DNA of 64,000 nt from Echinometra lucunter. Its lineage: Eukaryota; Echinodermata; Echinoidea; Camarodonta; Echinometridae. Positions 10,801-23,135 of this stretch are shown here, in pieces. Under the pieces are notes generated by a model that made no database searches, had not been told where the DNA came from, and saw nothing but the letters and a program-made list of their open reading frames with translations. The position numbers and the translations under genes were made by a program. The stretch is taken from positions 1-64,000 of the forward strand of contig JAPZVO010000111.1 of assembly GCA_029962745.1 (NCBI GenBank), given 5' to 3'. The stretch's first letter is position 1; every line of letters begins with the position of its first letter.

Positions 10801-12920
10801 TTATTGCTTATTCAAATTGTAAGCAAAAATGTAAAAACTATTATTTTATGCTTTATACAGTACTGCATTAGTATGAAAATGGGCAGAAAGATTGCATTAT
10901 ATATATAAATTTCTGAAAATTGTCTTGCAAAAGATATATTCTGAAATTAGCTATTAATGATAGTTTTTCTTCCTTTTTTTCCTATCATCTGGGGATGAAC
11001 ACATGCAGGTCAACCTAGGAGTGCTGAATGAAAATGAAAACACTACGGATGGGATACTAAAAATAATGCATCATTTACATCAGTATGCTCCTGGCCATTC
11101 CTCGCAACAACCGACAACCATCATCAGTGCAGGAGACCTGCTCACTTGTGAGAGGGAATCGAACTGCATTGAGGAGCAGAGGAACTCATCAACGCCAAGT
11201 CAGAGGCTCGAGGGATTGATGCCAGTAATTGCTGATTTCCACGCTTTAGCGAACTTCTACCAGGTATTGAAGTTTATTCCTACAGTAGCTATTAGGCTGT
11301 GTACATGTATTCTTAATGCTGGTGAATATGAAATCAATCAATTTTATTCGAATTAAAAAAACTTTTTCATTTCAGCTTCAAGTGAAATCCATTTTCATTG
11401 AAATTAAAGATAGTTCTAGGGTGAAGAAAATCAATTCTTGGTTTTAAAACATTTTTTAACTATTGTGGTTGGTATGTCTTCATGGTTTATTATCTTTTTT
11501 GTTTCATTGACTAGGTGTCCTCAGATTCTCCTGTTCCAATGAAATTTCAAATCAAGATAGGGAAAATTGCAGTGGAATAGGATGGCTAATGGTGAAAATA
11601 GTGTAAATATGATAAATTGCCTGCACTTTGGAAAGACGTGGACTCCTTGTCATGCAGTTTTTTGTTGCGGTTCGTTTTGTAAACTATACCTGATTTTACC
11701 CGAATAGACTTGTTGATGTTTACATGTAGTATAGTTTTGTAAGACAGTTGATTATCTCTTATTGATATTTTCCCATGTTTTATCTTTTCGTCACTGAAAG
11801 GTTATTTGGAAATCCCTCTATGACGCATCCTCAGCTGCTGACAAGGGTACATTATACTCAGCAAGGACTATCTTGAGGCTCGAGGTGTCACAACAAATCC
11901 CATGAAAAACATCAACGCAGCAGCTGACCTGGTTGAAAAGTACACATCTGCTTTAGTTGTTGCTGCAGCTATGGACTACTTCGGACTTGACAGTTTGGAT
12001 GCTGAGCCTACAAAGCACACCTTCAAGCTGGAAGAGCATCAGAACTTCAAACATTATGCAGAGACGGAAATGGCATCGTTCATATGTCACTACATGATCC
12101 CATCAAGTGAGGAAATAAAGCTGGATGAGCAGTCCTGGGTTTGTAACAAGTGCAGCAAGAAGTATTCTACCAGAAAAGGTCTAGTCAAGCATGAAAGGAA
12201 TGCTCATTCTGGAACAAGGGTGGCATCTGAATCAGCTTCTGGGCCTCAGCAACAAGAAAAGCATGATGGAGTGCTGAACTATTCGAGGTGTGCTTTGGGC
12301 ATGGGTATGCTGGCACTGGATTTTAATGATGCTCGTCAGATGGGAGATGGTGCGAGAATCATGCGTCTCTACAAGATCCTTATGCTCCATTGCAAAGCAG
12401 CTCAAAAACCCAAGTACAAGCTTTCACATCTTGAGATTGTTAGCTCAAGTGCAGTGTTTCCTTTCACCAAGATTGTCATATGAGCTTGTGTGGAACAGAT
12501 TCATCAATACCAAGGGAAAAGCAAAGTGCAATGTTGAGCCTGACCGAGTCCTCGAGCATCATAACAGGGTCTTCAAGGGACATTATCAAGGATTTCGTGG
12601 CAAGATTACCCAGAAGAGTGTTGACAGGGTGAGCCGATCAGCACAAGCTGTTAATGATGTACTGACAAATGTTGATCGTCAGTGGAAGTCAAGAGGCCAT
12701 CGGCTAAACGACAATCAACAGGGAAAAATGATGTTGCTGCTTCACTAGCAGTAGAGTTACACCAGGAACAGCTCTTCAGAGAATGTCCGGTCGTAGTCAT
12801 TCAGCATTCCCGAACTTCCCAGTCACTCTCCTTGGAAGGCTTGAAGTTCCTGAACTTCATAGATGGATAAGTGCCACTTTGAAAACTCTGTCAAGACAAA
12901 ATCAATTTTCTTCACATTGA
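7867..12920 (+). pseudogene. DUF6589-type (probable transposase) gene, five exons, broken in the last exon
   Basis: Exons by frame and GT-AG sites are 7867-8259, 8801-8926, 9597-10505, 11009-11263 and 11801-12920. All four introns are phase 0, and the frame is open from the ATG at 7867 into exon 5. Exon 1 encodes a small ZAD-like zinc cluster (C7, C10, C53, C56). Exons 3-5 match the DUF6589 layout as I know it: DNVD (D368), GKDYHMVQ, then GDLLTCER (D519) and DFHALANFYQ (D552) in exon 4, and ELVWNRFIN plus a C-terminal AFPNFPVTL stretch in exon 5. A C2H2 finger lies at 12142-12207. Exon 5 shifts frame near 11864, 12435, 12728 and 12790. The first frame would stop at CCATGA without the shift, and the final frame ends at TGA 12918-12920. 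The product is probably a DDE-like transposase of a large transposon. The breaks mean this copy cannot make the full protein unless they are assembly errors. Confidence 0.75.
12142..12207 (+). other. C2H2 zinc finger inside exon 5 of the DUF6589-type gene
   Basis: The frame starting near 11902 reads CNKCSKKYSTRKGL followed by VKHERNAH, giving C-x2-C-x12-H-x4-H spacing. It lies between the DFH motif (exon 4) and the ELVWNRF motif, that is, within the catalytic-region half of the gene. This suggests a finger inserted in or appended to the DUF6589 core. The finger is intact although the gene around it is frameshifted. Confidence 0.75.
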
Positions 12921-15900
12921 AGAATTATTGATCGATGCACAGGGAGTACATTTATTGATATAAAGAATAATGAACTTTGTTTTTTCTCAGATGATACCCC
13001 AAAGTTCTTGCTTACAACATTAGTATAAAAAATGCTGTTTCTGCTTGATTCTATTTTTTTTCCCCAAATGTTGTCATAATTTCAAGCATTGCCTACAGAA
13101 GCAAGGTGTTTTTGATTTCTGGTTATTAGAATTGCAGAAGTTGGTATCCATTACTGAAGGTTGAATGTGAATTTGGCAGTGAAGAAGAGATAAGTATGAA
13201 CAGGATACCATAAGAACATTCATATCAACTGTAATATTTATCTCATTACTAAAAAAAAGCAATGATCTTTCAATAGAAAAAATGGTGCTATATGCATTGA
13301 TAAGAAAATTATTTTTGTTTTGTTTTGGTTCAAGCTAATCTACAGTTTATAGTAGTGAAATGAATATTGATCTTAAACTGATTAAATATAGTAAGAAATT
13401 CTCTGCCTTGAGTATAAAGATACATGTGCAAGATCATCTGGTATTCCACATGTACTCATGATTTCAGAAGAATTTCAGTATGTTTTTGTAATCAGCGCAA
13501 TATGTAGGGTCAGTTTAGCCCTATGTTACATTTAGTGCAATTAACCCTGACCTTTCCCCGTACAAAGTCTCACATGTTATAGACCCTATTTCACCTCTCG
13601 TTTGTTTATTATTCATCTCGATGAGGAGAAAACTTCACAGCATCTTAGTTTTGCCATTGTCTTGCTACTGACTAGCTGGAAAAAACAAACTAACTATTCA
13701 CTTTTTTGAGGTCCTACCAAAACTGGAATTCACCTTTAAATGAACTATACTGTATACAGCAGTATTTCTCTTTTGTTTGTGAGAACAGAGGTATCTACCA
13801 AAGATTTAAAAAGAGACAGCAACATATTTCTATGTTCTTTCTAGTTCTTTCATTTGAAGAGAGTGTTTGGCTTTTGTACATTCATATGCATACCACAATG
13901 TAGATATATTTTGTTAACCCATTAAATCTAACAATTAACAGTTTGGCTCAGTCTATACATGAACATTTTTCTTGAGTTTTGGGGAAGGCAGGTAAAATGC
14001 ATGTACCAAAGAATTGTTTGATAATATTCATATGTGTATCATGTTCTTTCATTATAAGTATGGTGATGTGTGTATTCTTAGGACTAGATTTGGCAAAGTT
14101 CTTGTATGAGAAGATAGGAAGTTGTATACTGTTTAAAGTTTTCGTGAATTTTTATGAGAAGACAATTCAATTGCATGTACCAAAGTTATACATGTAATAT
14201 TTGTTTATAATTCCCATTTCATTGTATCTCATGTTCTTTCATTTGTATTGCATTGCTGCGAGTATTTATAAGATTAGATGACATATTTTGTTTATTCTTG
14301 GAAGTTATCAGATTGGCAAAGGACCTACAAAGTGAGAGGACATTTCAAATACATGTACCAAAATGTCTCCAAATATTTTTCTTTTAAAAACGTGATATCA
14401 TGGTAGACTTAGTATAATCATGGGTATGATGTTACTCTAAATCTTGATTTTTGGTAACTATGTATGCAAGCCATATATGGAAGTAAATAGATTCTCCTTT
14501 GATTTTGCACCTGAAGCTTACCTTATTTATGTTACAAAAGTTAACTTGCTTTTGTGCATAACTTGTTTTGCAGGTGGTGATGTGCTTTAACTTGAACTTT
14601 TTTTTTCTCTTTGCCATTCTTTTCATTTGATAACCAGTACTGACTATTCAACCTACATTGATGCACTTTTTATGCAAGTAAACTTTAGCTGAGCACTGTT
14701 CTTGCCTTGCGCCTTGTCAGTTCTTTTGGCTAACAGGTGTGCTCTCAGCCATTCCTATGCAAAGATTTCAGTAAAAAAAGTAAGTTTGTAAGTAAAAATC
14801 ATTGATCAGTGATTGGACAATCGATGATATGTAACCATTTTGAAATATGTCATCTGTTACTAGCATATTTACAGGTATATGTGTATTCCCTTATAAATGA
14901 GGGCATTGAATGATTCTCAGGTACACTTTGAAGCTGAAGTAAACTGGAATAAAAATATCCTATTAAAATGATTACATACATGTAGACCACTTTCTTTGAT
15001 GTCCTGTGTAGTGTTAAGAGTGTATGTGTGATTGTTTTGGTAAGGGCAATAACTCTGCACTAGGTGCTATGGTTTAGACCACAGTTCATTTAAATTAAAT
15101 AAATTTATTGAAATAAATTTCAATAAACTGTTGTTTAAACTGTAGCAACATGCATGAGTTTAGTGCTCTTTGCCAAATATGCACATCCATTACTGGATCC
15201 TTTTAAATGTATCCCATAAATTTATGTACCTTCCAATCTGCATGAACACAATTTACAGATAAATTCAACCTTACTAATAAGTTGATTCGTGTGAAAATGA
15301 GAAAAGTGGGATGATGAATGTTTGAAAGAAATCAAAGAATTAAAAAAATGGATGGATGAATAATGGGATCATGAAAGTACTATGTGAATGATGCAAATCT
15401 CCAATCTGCAATTTTGTTGATTGATTGTTACAAATGGAAGGAACAATTTATTTGGGGTTATCTTCTTTTGCTCTCTTGGGTGCAGTAATCAAAATATGTC
15501 ATAGATAGCATGTGGTTATACCATGTAGGAAAACATCGTTCTGAATAAAACACTGGCAAAAGATGACATTTCATTCATTAAGTCTAATGGAGTAAATGTT
15601 GTAGTTGTCCCTATACTATAATCACAGTGACATTACCTATTCAGCCAATTTTTAATTGCCACAGAATGTATGTTGATGAAAAATTTAAGACATTTACGAC
15701 TTTGTCCGATTTTGTTCTTCACCAATATGCTTCTCTAATTGTCATCTTTCAGAACAACTTGTCTATATGGTTAGTAATGGCACAGAGGATACTCACTATA
15801 TCAAGGACCTCTGGACAACAAAATCTACCCTTTTAGGCTTTTTCATTATGAGTCTCCTCATATTCCAGATGAAAAAAAAAAAAAAAAAATCTCCTTATAT

Positions 15901-17096
15901 CAGGCTGGAAAAGACAGAAGCATTGGAACCAGCAAAGTGACCTTCTCATATCATAAATCTTGCCATTCCAGAGATCTTTGTAATGGGTATCCATTGCATA
16001 AGATATCAAACTATATACAATGTAAAGTACTTTTTAATTATTATTATTCATGCATCAAAACTTAAGGGCAAGAACAAATAAAAACCAATGCCACACCATT
16101 TATTTGTTGTTTTTTTTCCAAATTCTTGCACTTAAGAGCAAAATTTTATTCTTGAATAGGCAATCACACAGTTCAAAATGTCCAGCACCACATAAAAAGC
16201 TTGGAATGTGGTGCAAATTTCAGGATATAATCTGTGTGAATAGCTTTCAACATAATACATGAAATAATATCTATAAGTCTTCCAGGGGCTTAAACATTAT
16301 GAGAAATAACACAACTGAGGGAGGGCACAAAATCTGAGCTAACAGTCAAATGCAACTTCACTATATACACCTCAAATCAGTGCGACTAAGATTTGAGATC
16401 AAGGAGACATTCAATTTGAAACAATTTATCCAATCTACACTGATACACGCATCAACTTTCACTGTTCGTGTAGCTAATACTGCATACACACATCCCAATG
16501 CTAAACATGTTTTACTTACATTGTAAATATGCATTTCTCTGTTGTAAATATGCATTATAACGTAAATATGCACTGTACACTAAAATCAAATAAAATTAAT
16601 AACTATGTAATGATCATGTTGTTACCTGGACTGTTCCACACGTTATACTTTGAAAATCAAAATTTTCCAGGCTAAAGTTTTCTTTGATGATTTATTTGAA
16701 ACACATTCATGACCAAAAACATGTACATTGACATGTAGAACACTTTAAAATGAAGCAATTTTTACAAAGAAAACGAATAGTACACGTACATGTATGTTCA
16801 AGCTCATTAACACATGAAATTGACAATTATGGATTTTTTCATTCATCAAGATATCCAGCTACCAGATAAATACACAACCAAATCCACCTTACTATCGTAA
16901 CGAAAATGTGCATGCACTCTGAATAAGAATACCTAAATGCAATACCGGTTTTACAAAAATTCTCAAAGGAGAAACATATTTTCAGCGGACCCTGCACATG
17001 TTTGGTCACCATGAATGTTACATTAGTAGAGACTGGTAGAAAGTCTGTTTTGTTTTCTGAAGTTTTGATACTGTACTTGCTGTAACTAAATATTGT
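12921..17096. other. Spacer between two convergent genes
   Basis: About 4.2 kb of AT-rich, non-coding sequence, presumably holding the 3' untranslated regions of both converging genes. It contains the degenerate tandem repeat at 13995-14370. I found no terminal inverted repeat or third gene in it. The open frames here are short and lack domain signals. Confidence 0.5.
13995..14370. repeat. Degenerate tandem repeat of about 170 bp
   Basis: The phrase RCATGTACCAAA recurs near 14000, 14173 and 14352, each followed by related text (attcat/attccca, then catgttctttcatt, then taggactaga/taagattaga, then gattggcaaag/atttggcaaag). The copies are strongly diverged. Confidence 0.5.
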
Positions 17097-17102
17097 TTAT
17101 TC
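17097..17102 (-). terminator. Candidate AATAAA polyadenylation signal of the helicase gene
   Basis: TTTATT on the + strand reads AATAAA on the - strand, 128 nt after the helicase stop codon. Another AATAAA lies farther on at 16696-16691. Which one is used cannot be told from sequence alone. Confidence 0.35.
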
Positions 17103-17229
17103 AACACATCATGTAATAAGAGATAAAGAGCTCAAGATGTAACTTAGATCCTATCCAAACATAATGTGATTAACCATGAAATATCCCCCACAGATCCACA
17201 GATAGATTACCAATGAAATTCAACAAAAG

Positions 17230-19361
17230 CTACCAGTCATCTTCACTATCGGATCCAATCACTGCTTCCTGAAATTCAGAGTCAGACCACATGTCAAAGT
17301 CTTCAGAGTCAGTGTCAGGACAATGACTTTGTCCACTTAGTGATGTTGCATCTCTTCCTAGAGTTGTACACAAGATTGACCACACATCAGATGCCATCTG
17401 ACGACTTGGAAAGTCATATCTTGCAACAAATCCACTGAATGAAAACGCCACATTGCAATCTTGTACAATTTTCTTGAGCACTGCATCAGAAAATCCAGTG
17501 ATCAAGTCCTCTCCACAATACATGTACATGTGTTCTTCAGTTGAAAGGCTTTTCTTGTAGTCTTGTAATGCCCTTTCAAGGTCATCTACTTTAGCAGGCG
17601 AAGGGATATTGAGTGGCAGCTCTTCTGGTGACCCTTGCGATTCTAATACATGCTGCAAGCCCCTTTCAAGACTTGTTGCCTTAGCACTACAAGTATCACC
17701 GCTGCATTTGCAGGCACTGGTACAAACATCACAGCAGTTGTGTGCATCAATAGGGGTATCAGATCCAGGTGGAGTTCCAAACACCTCCCTTACAATCTCT
17801 CTTCGACAACGATCTCCCTCCAAGAAGTCGCTCATGCTCTGTGCAGTCCTTCTTCCAACACAGTCTCCAGGATACAACAAAGATACTGCGATACTAGGCT
17901 TGTTGTCCCTACCGATTCTTCCACTCATTTGCATGTAGTCCTCCATGTTGACAGTACGCCCAAAAATAATAGCTTGACAAAGTCCTTTGCAATCGACACC
18001 CATGCCATAAGCGATCGTTGCGATCAAAACTCTTATATCCCCTTCTGGATCTGCGAAGCTCTCGACAATAGTCTCCTGCACGTCTCTCTCGGTGTTCGTA
18101 TGAAACATATTGACATGTTTGTGATGAGTTTTGGGAAGGAAGTGCAAAAATGTAGAGTACAATTCACTCACAATCTTGCGTGAACAGCAATAAATTATTG
18201 TGCGATCTGTAGCTCCTCCAAATCTTACAATGTCATCTGCCATCCACTTGAAAAGATGATCAAGATTCTTTGTCTTGGATCTCATTACTGCATGTTTAAT
18301 ATTCTGCCTCTCTGGTGATCTGTCTATTAGCACAAAGTTTCTCAGTCCCAAATTATCAGAGACATCTCGTCGAATCTCTTTGGTCGCTGTCGCAGTCAAA
18401 GCAACAGTAGGAATTGCTGAATGGAATCTGGCCCTTACTTCTCCTAGTTTTCCATATGCAGCTCGAAATGCCTTTGTGTCCTTTGATGAGCATCCCCTAT
18501 ATATACAATAAAACAGAGTTCAAAAAGATTAATTATGCAATACAGCACTGTTGGAAGTTGAAACAAATTTAGGGCTGCCTGAAAAGAAGTCATTCAAAGG
18601 GCCACATAACCTTTTCTTAAAAAAAAAAAATCGCTTTGTAAAAAAAAAAAAACAGAATTAAATACAGCAAACCTCTTTGTGTCTCAAATATCCATTGATA
18701 ATAAAATAATATTTGAATTCTGTTAAAGTACTACACATACATTATGGTAAAATTTGAATGACCAATGAACACAAAGAATAAAAAAAAAGTTTACAAGTAT
18801 CTACATGTGTGTATTCATAATGGAGAAAAGAAATTACCATTTGGAGACACAGTGGCTTTCATCAATGAATAGTCCGCAAAGCTGCTCTCTGAAGGCTGCT
18901 ATGCTGAAGAGCTCGTGACCATCTTCTCCCAACAATCCCTCAGGGCTTGCAAAAAGCAGTGAGTACTTGGAAGAAGAAAGGCCCTCACGAATAGAGTCAG
19001 TGATTCCTCCAGTTAGGTCTGCAGCATCAATATTCAATTGTCCCGCTCTGCTCATTTGATCTGATATTAATGATCTCAAAGGCATGACAGTCAGAGCAAT
19101 GGCCTTCTTATTGACATCTTGTTGTGGCAGGTGACGTCTACGAAGAAAGTCAACACAGAGCGGTGCAGCCTGAAATATCACACTTTTACCAAACCCTGTC
19201 GGGAGACTCACAAACAAATCATGACCACGTAAGTAAGATTTCAGCGCAGAAGACTGTTCAGTCCTAAAGCCATCTGGAAATCCAAGTTTGTCAGCAGCAT
19301 ATGCAAGGGCTCTTTGAATATCGTCATCCGAGAATCGATGTCGTGTATCCAAGAAAGCCAT
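17230..19361 (-). CDS. RecQ-family DNA helicase, two coding exons
   Basis: Coding exons are 19361-18838 and 18496-17230 on the - strand, joined inside a Trp codon (TG|G) across a 341-bp GT-AG intron. They give 596 residues with no break. ATP-dependent 3'-5' helicase motifs are in order: motif 0 FRTEQ (32-36), Walker A TGFGKS (55-60, Phe where Ser/Thr is usual), DESH (167-170), TATAT (209-213), IIYCCSR (275-281), YGMGVDCKG (338-346) and QMSGRIGRD (364-372). A RecQ zinc cluster follows (C405, then CCDVC near 429-433). After that comes an acidic tail rich in Asp, Ser and Glu. No HRDC or exonuclease domain is seen. The frame stays open upstream of the ATG to a splice acceptor at 19428, so a longer N-terminus is possible. 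It converges on the DUF6589-type gene 4.3 kb away. It is probably a transposon-borne or transposon-derived helicase rather than the cell's own RecQ1/BLM/WRN; that part is inference. Confidence 0.85.
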
Positions 19362-19428
19362 GATGGAACACAGCAGCAGGGAAGAGCTGGCAGCAATAAG
19401 CTTTTCAAGCTTGAAAGTGACATCCGAT

Positions 19429-20278
19429 CTGAAATAAATAAATTGAAAATTGATAAGTGGACATTATTCATTAATACATCAAACTTCTAATTACAATATC
19501 ATACTTACGAGATTGCAATTATCATACACCAAATATTAAGCAGTTAATTGAGGTAAATACATAGTGCAACGGTTCCGATGAATGATGTGTGTAATACATA
19601 ATAATTGAGAGTTTTATTTTAGACTGTTGCCTAGTAAATTTCTTATCATGAAGTGTATATTTATCCATTTAACTACTGCGAGAAATTTGAGAATCTTACT
19701 ATAAGTCTATATATCTACATAGATTGCTATTTTTTTACCTCAGTGTTTGCTATATATATATATTTATAACTGACACATACCAATGATACACTGTGCTAAA
19801 TACATGTAGAATTTTTGTTTGTTTGTTTTTGTTCTATAGATACTTGTACATCAATAGACAATAACTGCAGAAGGAAGTCTTGAATAATTATAGAATGGAG
19901 TCTAACACTAACATTTAGACTTAGAGCTGTGGCCGCTTTTGTTTGTGACCAATCAATTTACATGGCAAGATTCGATGGCTGTGTGCACAACCAATGACAA
20001 TGTTGTATAATTATCAAATAATATGATCACATGATTTCACGATCATTAATAGCAGCCGTAGTATCGTAACGTCACCGCAGCCGAGGCGCTCCGTGCCCAT
20101 GCCCTGGGGTTCCCATGGCCGTAGCCGTGGGTATGCCGCACTTGCAGAGCAGAGAATGAATGAAGTCTCGGTGGATCAAGCGGGAAAGAAATCACTTGCA
20201 CACTCATTTTTTCAACAATGTTTGCAAGTTAAAATGAAAATTACGAATAGCATACTCACGTTTCTTTTCATCCACTAA
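19429..20278 (-). promoter_or_regulatory. Putative 5' untranslated exon and first intron of the helicase gene
   Basis: On the - strand an acceptor TTATTTCAG ends at 19429. A consensus donor, AAAC followed by GTGAGT, lies at 20260. Joining them puts an in-frame TGA upstream of the helicase and leaves the ATG at 19361 as the first usable start. CCAAT-like motifs lie on the + strand at 19950 and 19990. This is a weak model based only on splice-site strings. Confidence 0.3.
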
Positions 20279-20754
20279 CATTTACGAAAGCGTTGGGTAT
20301 ATGTAGCAGAAAATTGAAGTAAAATATATCTCTATCTCTTCTGTGAAAATAAGACCTCAAATCAGCACTGCATGCCTTGCATAGTCCAGAATAGTCTTCC
20401 GGCAAGTCATCTTTACTAAGTCTTTGCAGTTAACATCATATCGAATTCAAAACTTTACAAACTGTTTAAATTAATTTTTGAAATCTATAATTTAAGATTA
20501 AATATGATTTCTTTTAAATGTAAAATATATATTTTCGTGGTTATTTGTGTTAGATTGTAAAAATATTACATGATATTTAATAGTAATGGCTTTGCAGGGA
20601 GACTATACGTGTACGAGCGGTGCACGGTTACATAATAACCGAATCTTTTGATGGGCATGAGTGGGAACCAATCACGAACTTGCAATCTCTGGCCATCAGA
20701 AGTGGGCGGAATAAAAGTTCCCCCTGAATTTAGGGGGAAAGCAATAAAATCTGC

Positions 20755-20878
20755 CAAGGTGTACTGGACTGTTCTCAGGCCCTGTGTCCGTACGTGCACT
20801 TTATTTGTGTACATATAGCCATGGTGTGCGCTGATATGTGTGCGTACGGATCATAGAGAACAGTCCAGGCAGTGGACT
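20755..20878. repeat. Short foldback around TGGACTGTTCTC
   Basis: TGGACTGTTCTC ... TCCGTACG at the left is mirrored by CGTACGGA ... GAGAACAGTCCA at the right, with a GTGTGCG-rich centre. It is about 120 bp, MITE-like, with no clear flanking duplication. Confidence 0.5.
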
Positions 20879-21418
20879 ATGTGCAGCCTAGCCACTGATC
20901 TCTCCACGAGTGTACAGATCAGTGAGCCTAGCATATAATTTGCAGCGCAGCTGCATAGCGCATGACGTAAATATGCAACCACCCTAGCCTATCCCTATCC
21001 TAGCCGCGCGCCGTATCCTATGCACAAAACGTCGATCTCGCGTCGACACAGTTTTATTTTAACGTTAAGATCCCTGACGTAAGCCCTTCTGTTTGTCGAG
21101 AGATTTAACGACGAGACCCGACTCTGTATGGTAAGATGTTTGATTGTGACTTTTTAAATTTTCTTCTTCACTCCACTCGTCATTTAGTAATAGTAGGTCT
21201 ATTTCAGTATTTGCGTTCCTTCTGTGTGGCAGCTAACTAACTTAGTAAAGTGGCTAGATCATGGCATGCATTGCCCATGTATGCAGCCTGCTCGACATAT
21301 AAAGGACGCACAGCGTCTTCTCCGGCCGGCACAGCGCAGAGCTGCTTGGGAGGGCAGTATGAAAATTTTGAAATTTTTTCGATCCGGAGCGGAGTACTCA
21401 ATAGTGGGTTGAGTAGAG

Positions 21419-21640
21419 GTGGTGTGGCTCAGTGGATAAGTCTCCGGACTTTGAACCACAAGGTCTGGAGTTCAAATCCCTAAATGTCCTTTGGCATGTT
21501 TGGCAAGAATATGAATCTACATTCTGACATTTGCCACGTCTTTCGGATGGTGACGTGAAAGGTCGGTCCCAGACGCAAATAATTATTTGATTGATACACG
21601 TCTGTAAAAACCCAATTCAACAACAACAACCACCTCGAGA
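21419..21640 (+). repeat. tRNA-derived SINE
   Basis: The head resembles a tRNA gene: an A-box-like TGGCTCAGTGGATAAG at about 21425, then a B-box-like GGTCTGGAGTTCAAATCCC at about 21462, with the usual spacing. The body has a CTTTCGGATGGTGACGTGAA block like that of SINEs widespread in marine invertebrates. The end is an AACAACAAC-type tail. It is not counted as a tRNA gene because it lacks a matching acceptor stem. Confidence 0.75.
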
Positions 21641-22577
21641 AGTGGGTTACAAATGGATTTAAGTTAGATCTAGACTAACTTTAGCCAGGTCTAGTCTACT
21701 CTGGACCGGAAGTGCGGTATCAAGCTTATCATCAGCCTCAGGTCTAACGTCCGCGCGCAATGAGTCGCCATGGACATCGATGCGCCACTCACCAGTCATA
21801 AAATGTCACCTCTTGTTTTCAGTCATCCTCTGAAAATTATCTCCATCGCTGCAGACTTAGTCATGGCTTTAGTCACAGATCAGAATATTTCCTTTTGCCC
21901 TTGCAAAGTCTCTCGTAAGGTCCGTCACTAAAATAAAAGTTGAGCGCGATCAAAGTTCGACTTCCACACACACTCCTGCAAGTAACTGAAATAGTGCGTG
22001 CATGGAGTTCGGGCGACAAACACAACACATCCCTACTAAGCAGTCATTGTCTCCCGATCCGATGATGTATGTTGCTAAACTTTGCAGTCAAAATGAAGTA
22101 TAAAAATATATGCTGATCAAGCTCATACCATTTTAAAAGTGGGGGTGGTGTGATTTAAAAAACAGAAGGGGGTGGCTTCTCAACGGAGAAAGTTCAGAAG
22201 GCAAGTCAGCAAAGATCTGGCGCACATGTTGTGTCTATGTACGAAGATCGTGTACATGTACATGTATGCGCGCATGCCCGAAACTGTCAAGACATATTGA
22301 GTGTGCGTGGTGGTGACTCTACGGCAGCGACGTACGGACTCGCCAACCCGGAAGTACGTAAGTAGTGACGTCATTTTCTTTGAAACGGCGCATTTTTCAA
22401 ATTTATGCTTTTATGATATATTACCGACTTTATTCATGTTTTCGTATCAAATCATGATTATGGCAAGAATAAAGTTTGTTTTTATAGTAGAGGAAGTTTA
22501 ATGCCGTCGGGTGGCGACTCATTGCGTATGGACGTTAGACTTAGAGTCTAGATTTAACTTAACGTTAAGTTAATCAC

Positions 22578-22690
22578 TGTGATCTTGCGCATAATTAGTC
22601 CAAGGACGTCAGGGGAGTAAACAAAAAAAAAAAAAACGCTAACGCTATTTTTTTTTTACTCCCCTGACGTCCCTGGACTAGCGTAATCAC
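22578..22690. repeat. Inverted-repeat hairpin with poly-A/poly-T centre
   Basis: Arms built on GGACGTCAGGGGAGTAA and its complement TTACTCCCCTGACGTCC surround A-rich and T-rich tracts. The outer parts (gtgat...tagtcca and tggacta...atcac) also pair imperfectly. It is a foldback element of about 112 bp. Confidence 0.7.
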
Positions 22691-23135
22691 AAAGCCGACC
22701 ATCAACAAGTGCAGTGAGCAGACATAAGTTCGTTTATATGATTCTAGATTTTCGGATGTAACGTTAGATCTACAGTAACTAATTAGATCTAACGATCTAG
22801 ATCTAAGTCTTGATCATGTAGACCTAAGCAGTGTTATAGCTACAGTGGTCGGCAGTGGACGGGCCCGACCAGCACGGATGATTTCCGTCCACCACTCCTG
22901 GTGGAAAGCACTGCTTCCAACCAGCACTAATTTCAGATAAGAAACTGCATTAAATGTAACTTTTTGTGAAGAAAAGTAGACTTACATTCATATTTCCGTC
23001 TCTAATCTTGTTTTATTAGCCAGACCTCCCAACCATCCCGCTTTTTGCAGAAAATTTCTGCTTTTTCATTATTTTTCTGCCATTTCGATTTTTTACCCCA
23101 TATATCCCACTAAATTGATGTTTCCATCATCATCC

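Noticed and set aside
17609..18183. Open frames of 109 and 177 codons on the + strand
   Set aside because: Antisense shadows of the RecQ helicase exon.
21425..21481. A tRNA gene
   Set aside because: A- and B-box-like strings are present, but there is no matching acceptor stem, and a SINE body and AAC-rich tail follow.
7300..22500. Terminal inverted repeats bounding the DUF6589/RecQ block
   Set aside because: I compared the left flank with the reverse complement of the right flank by eye and found only isolated 9-10-base matches, too short to support element ends.
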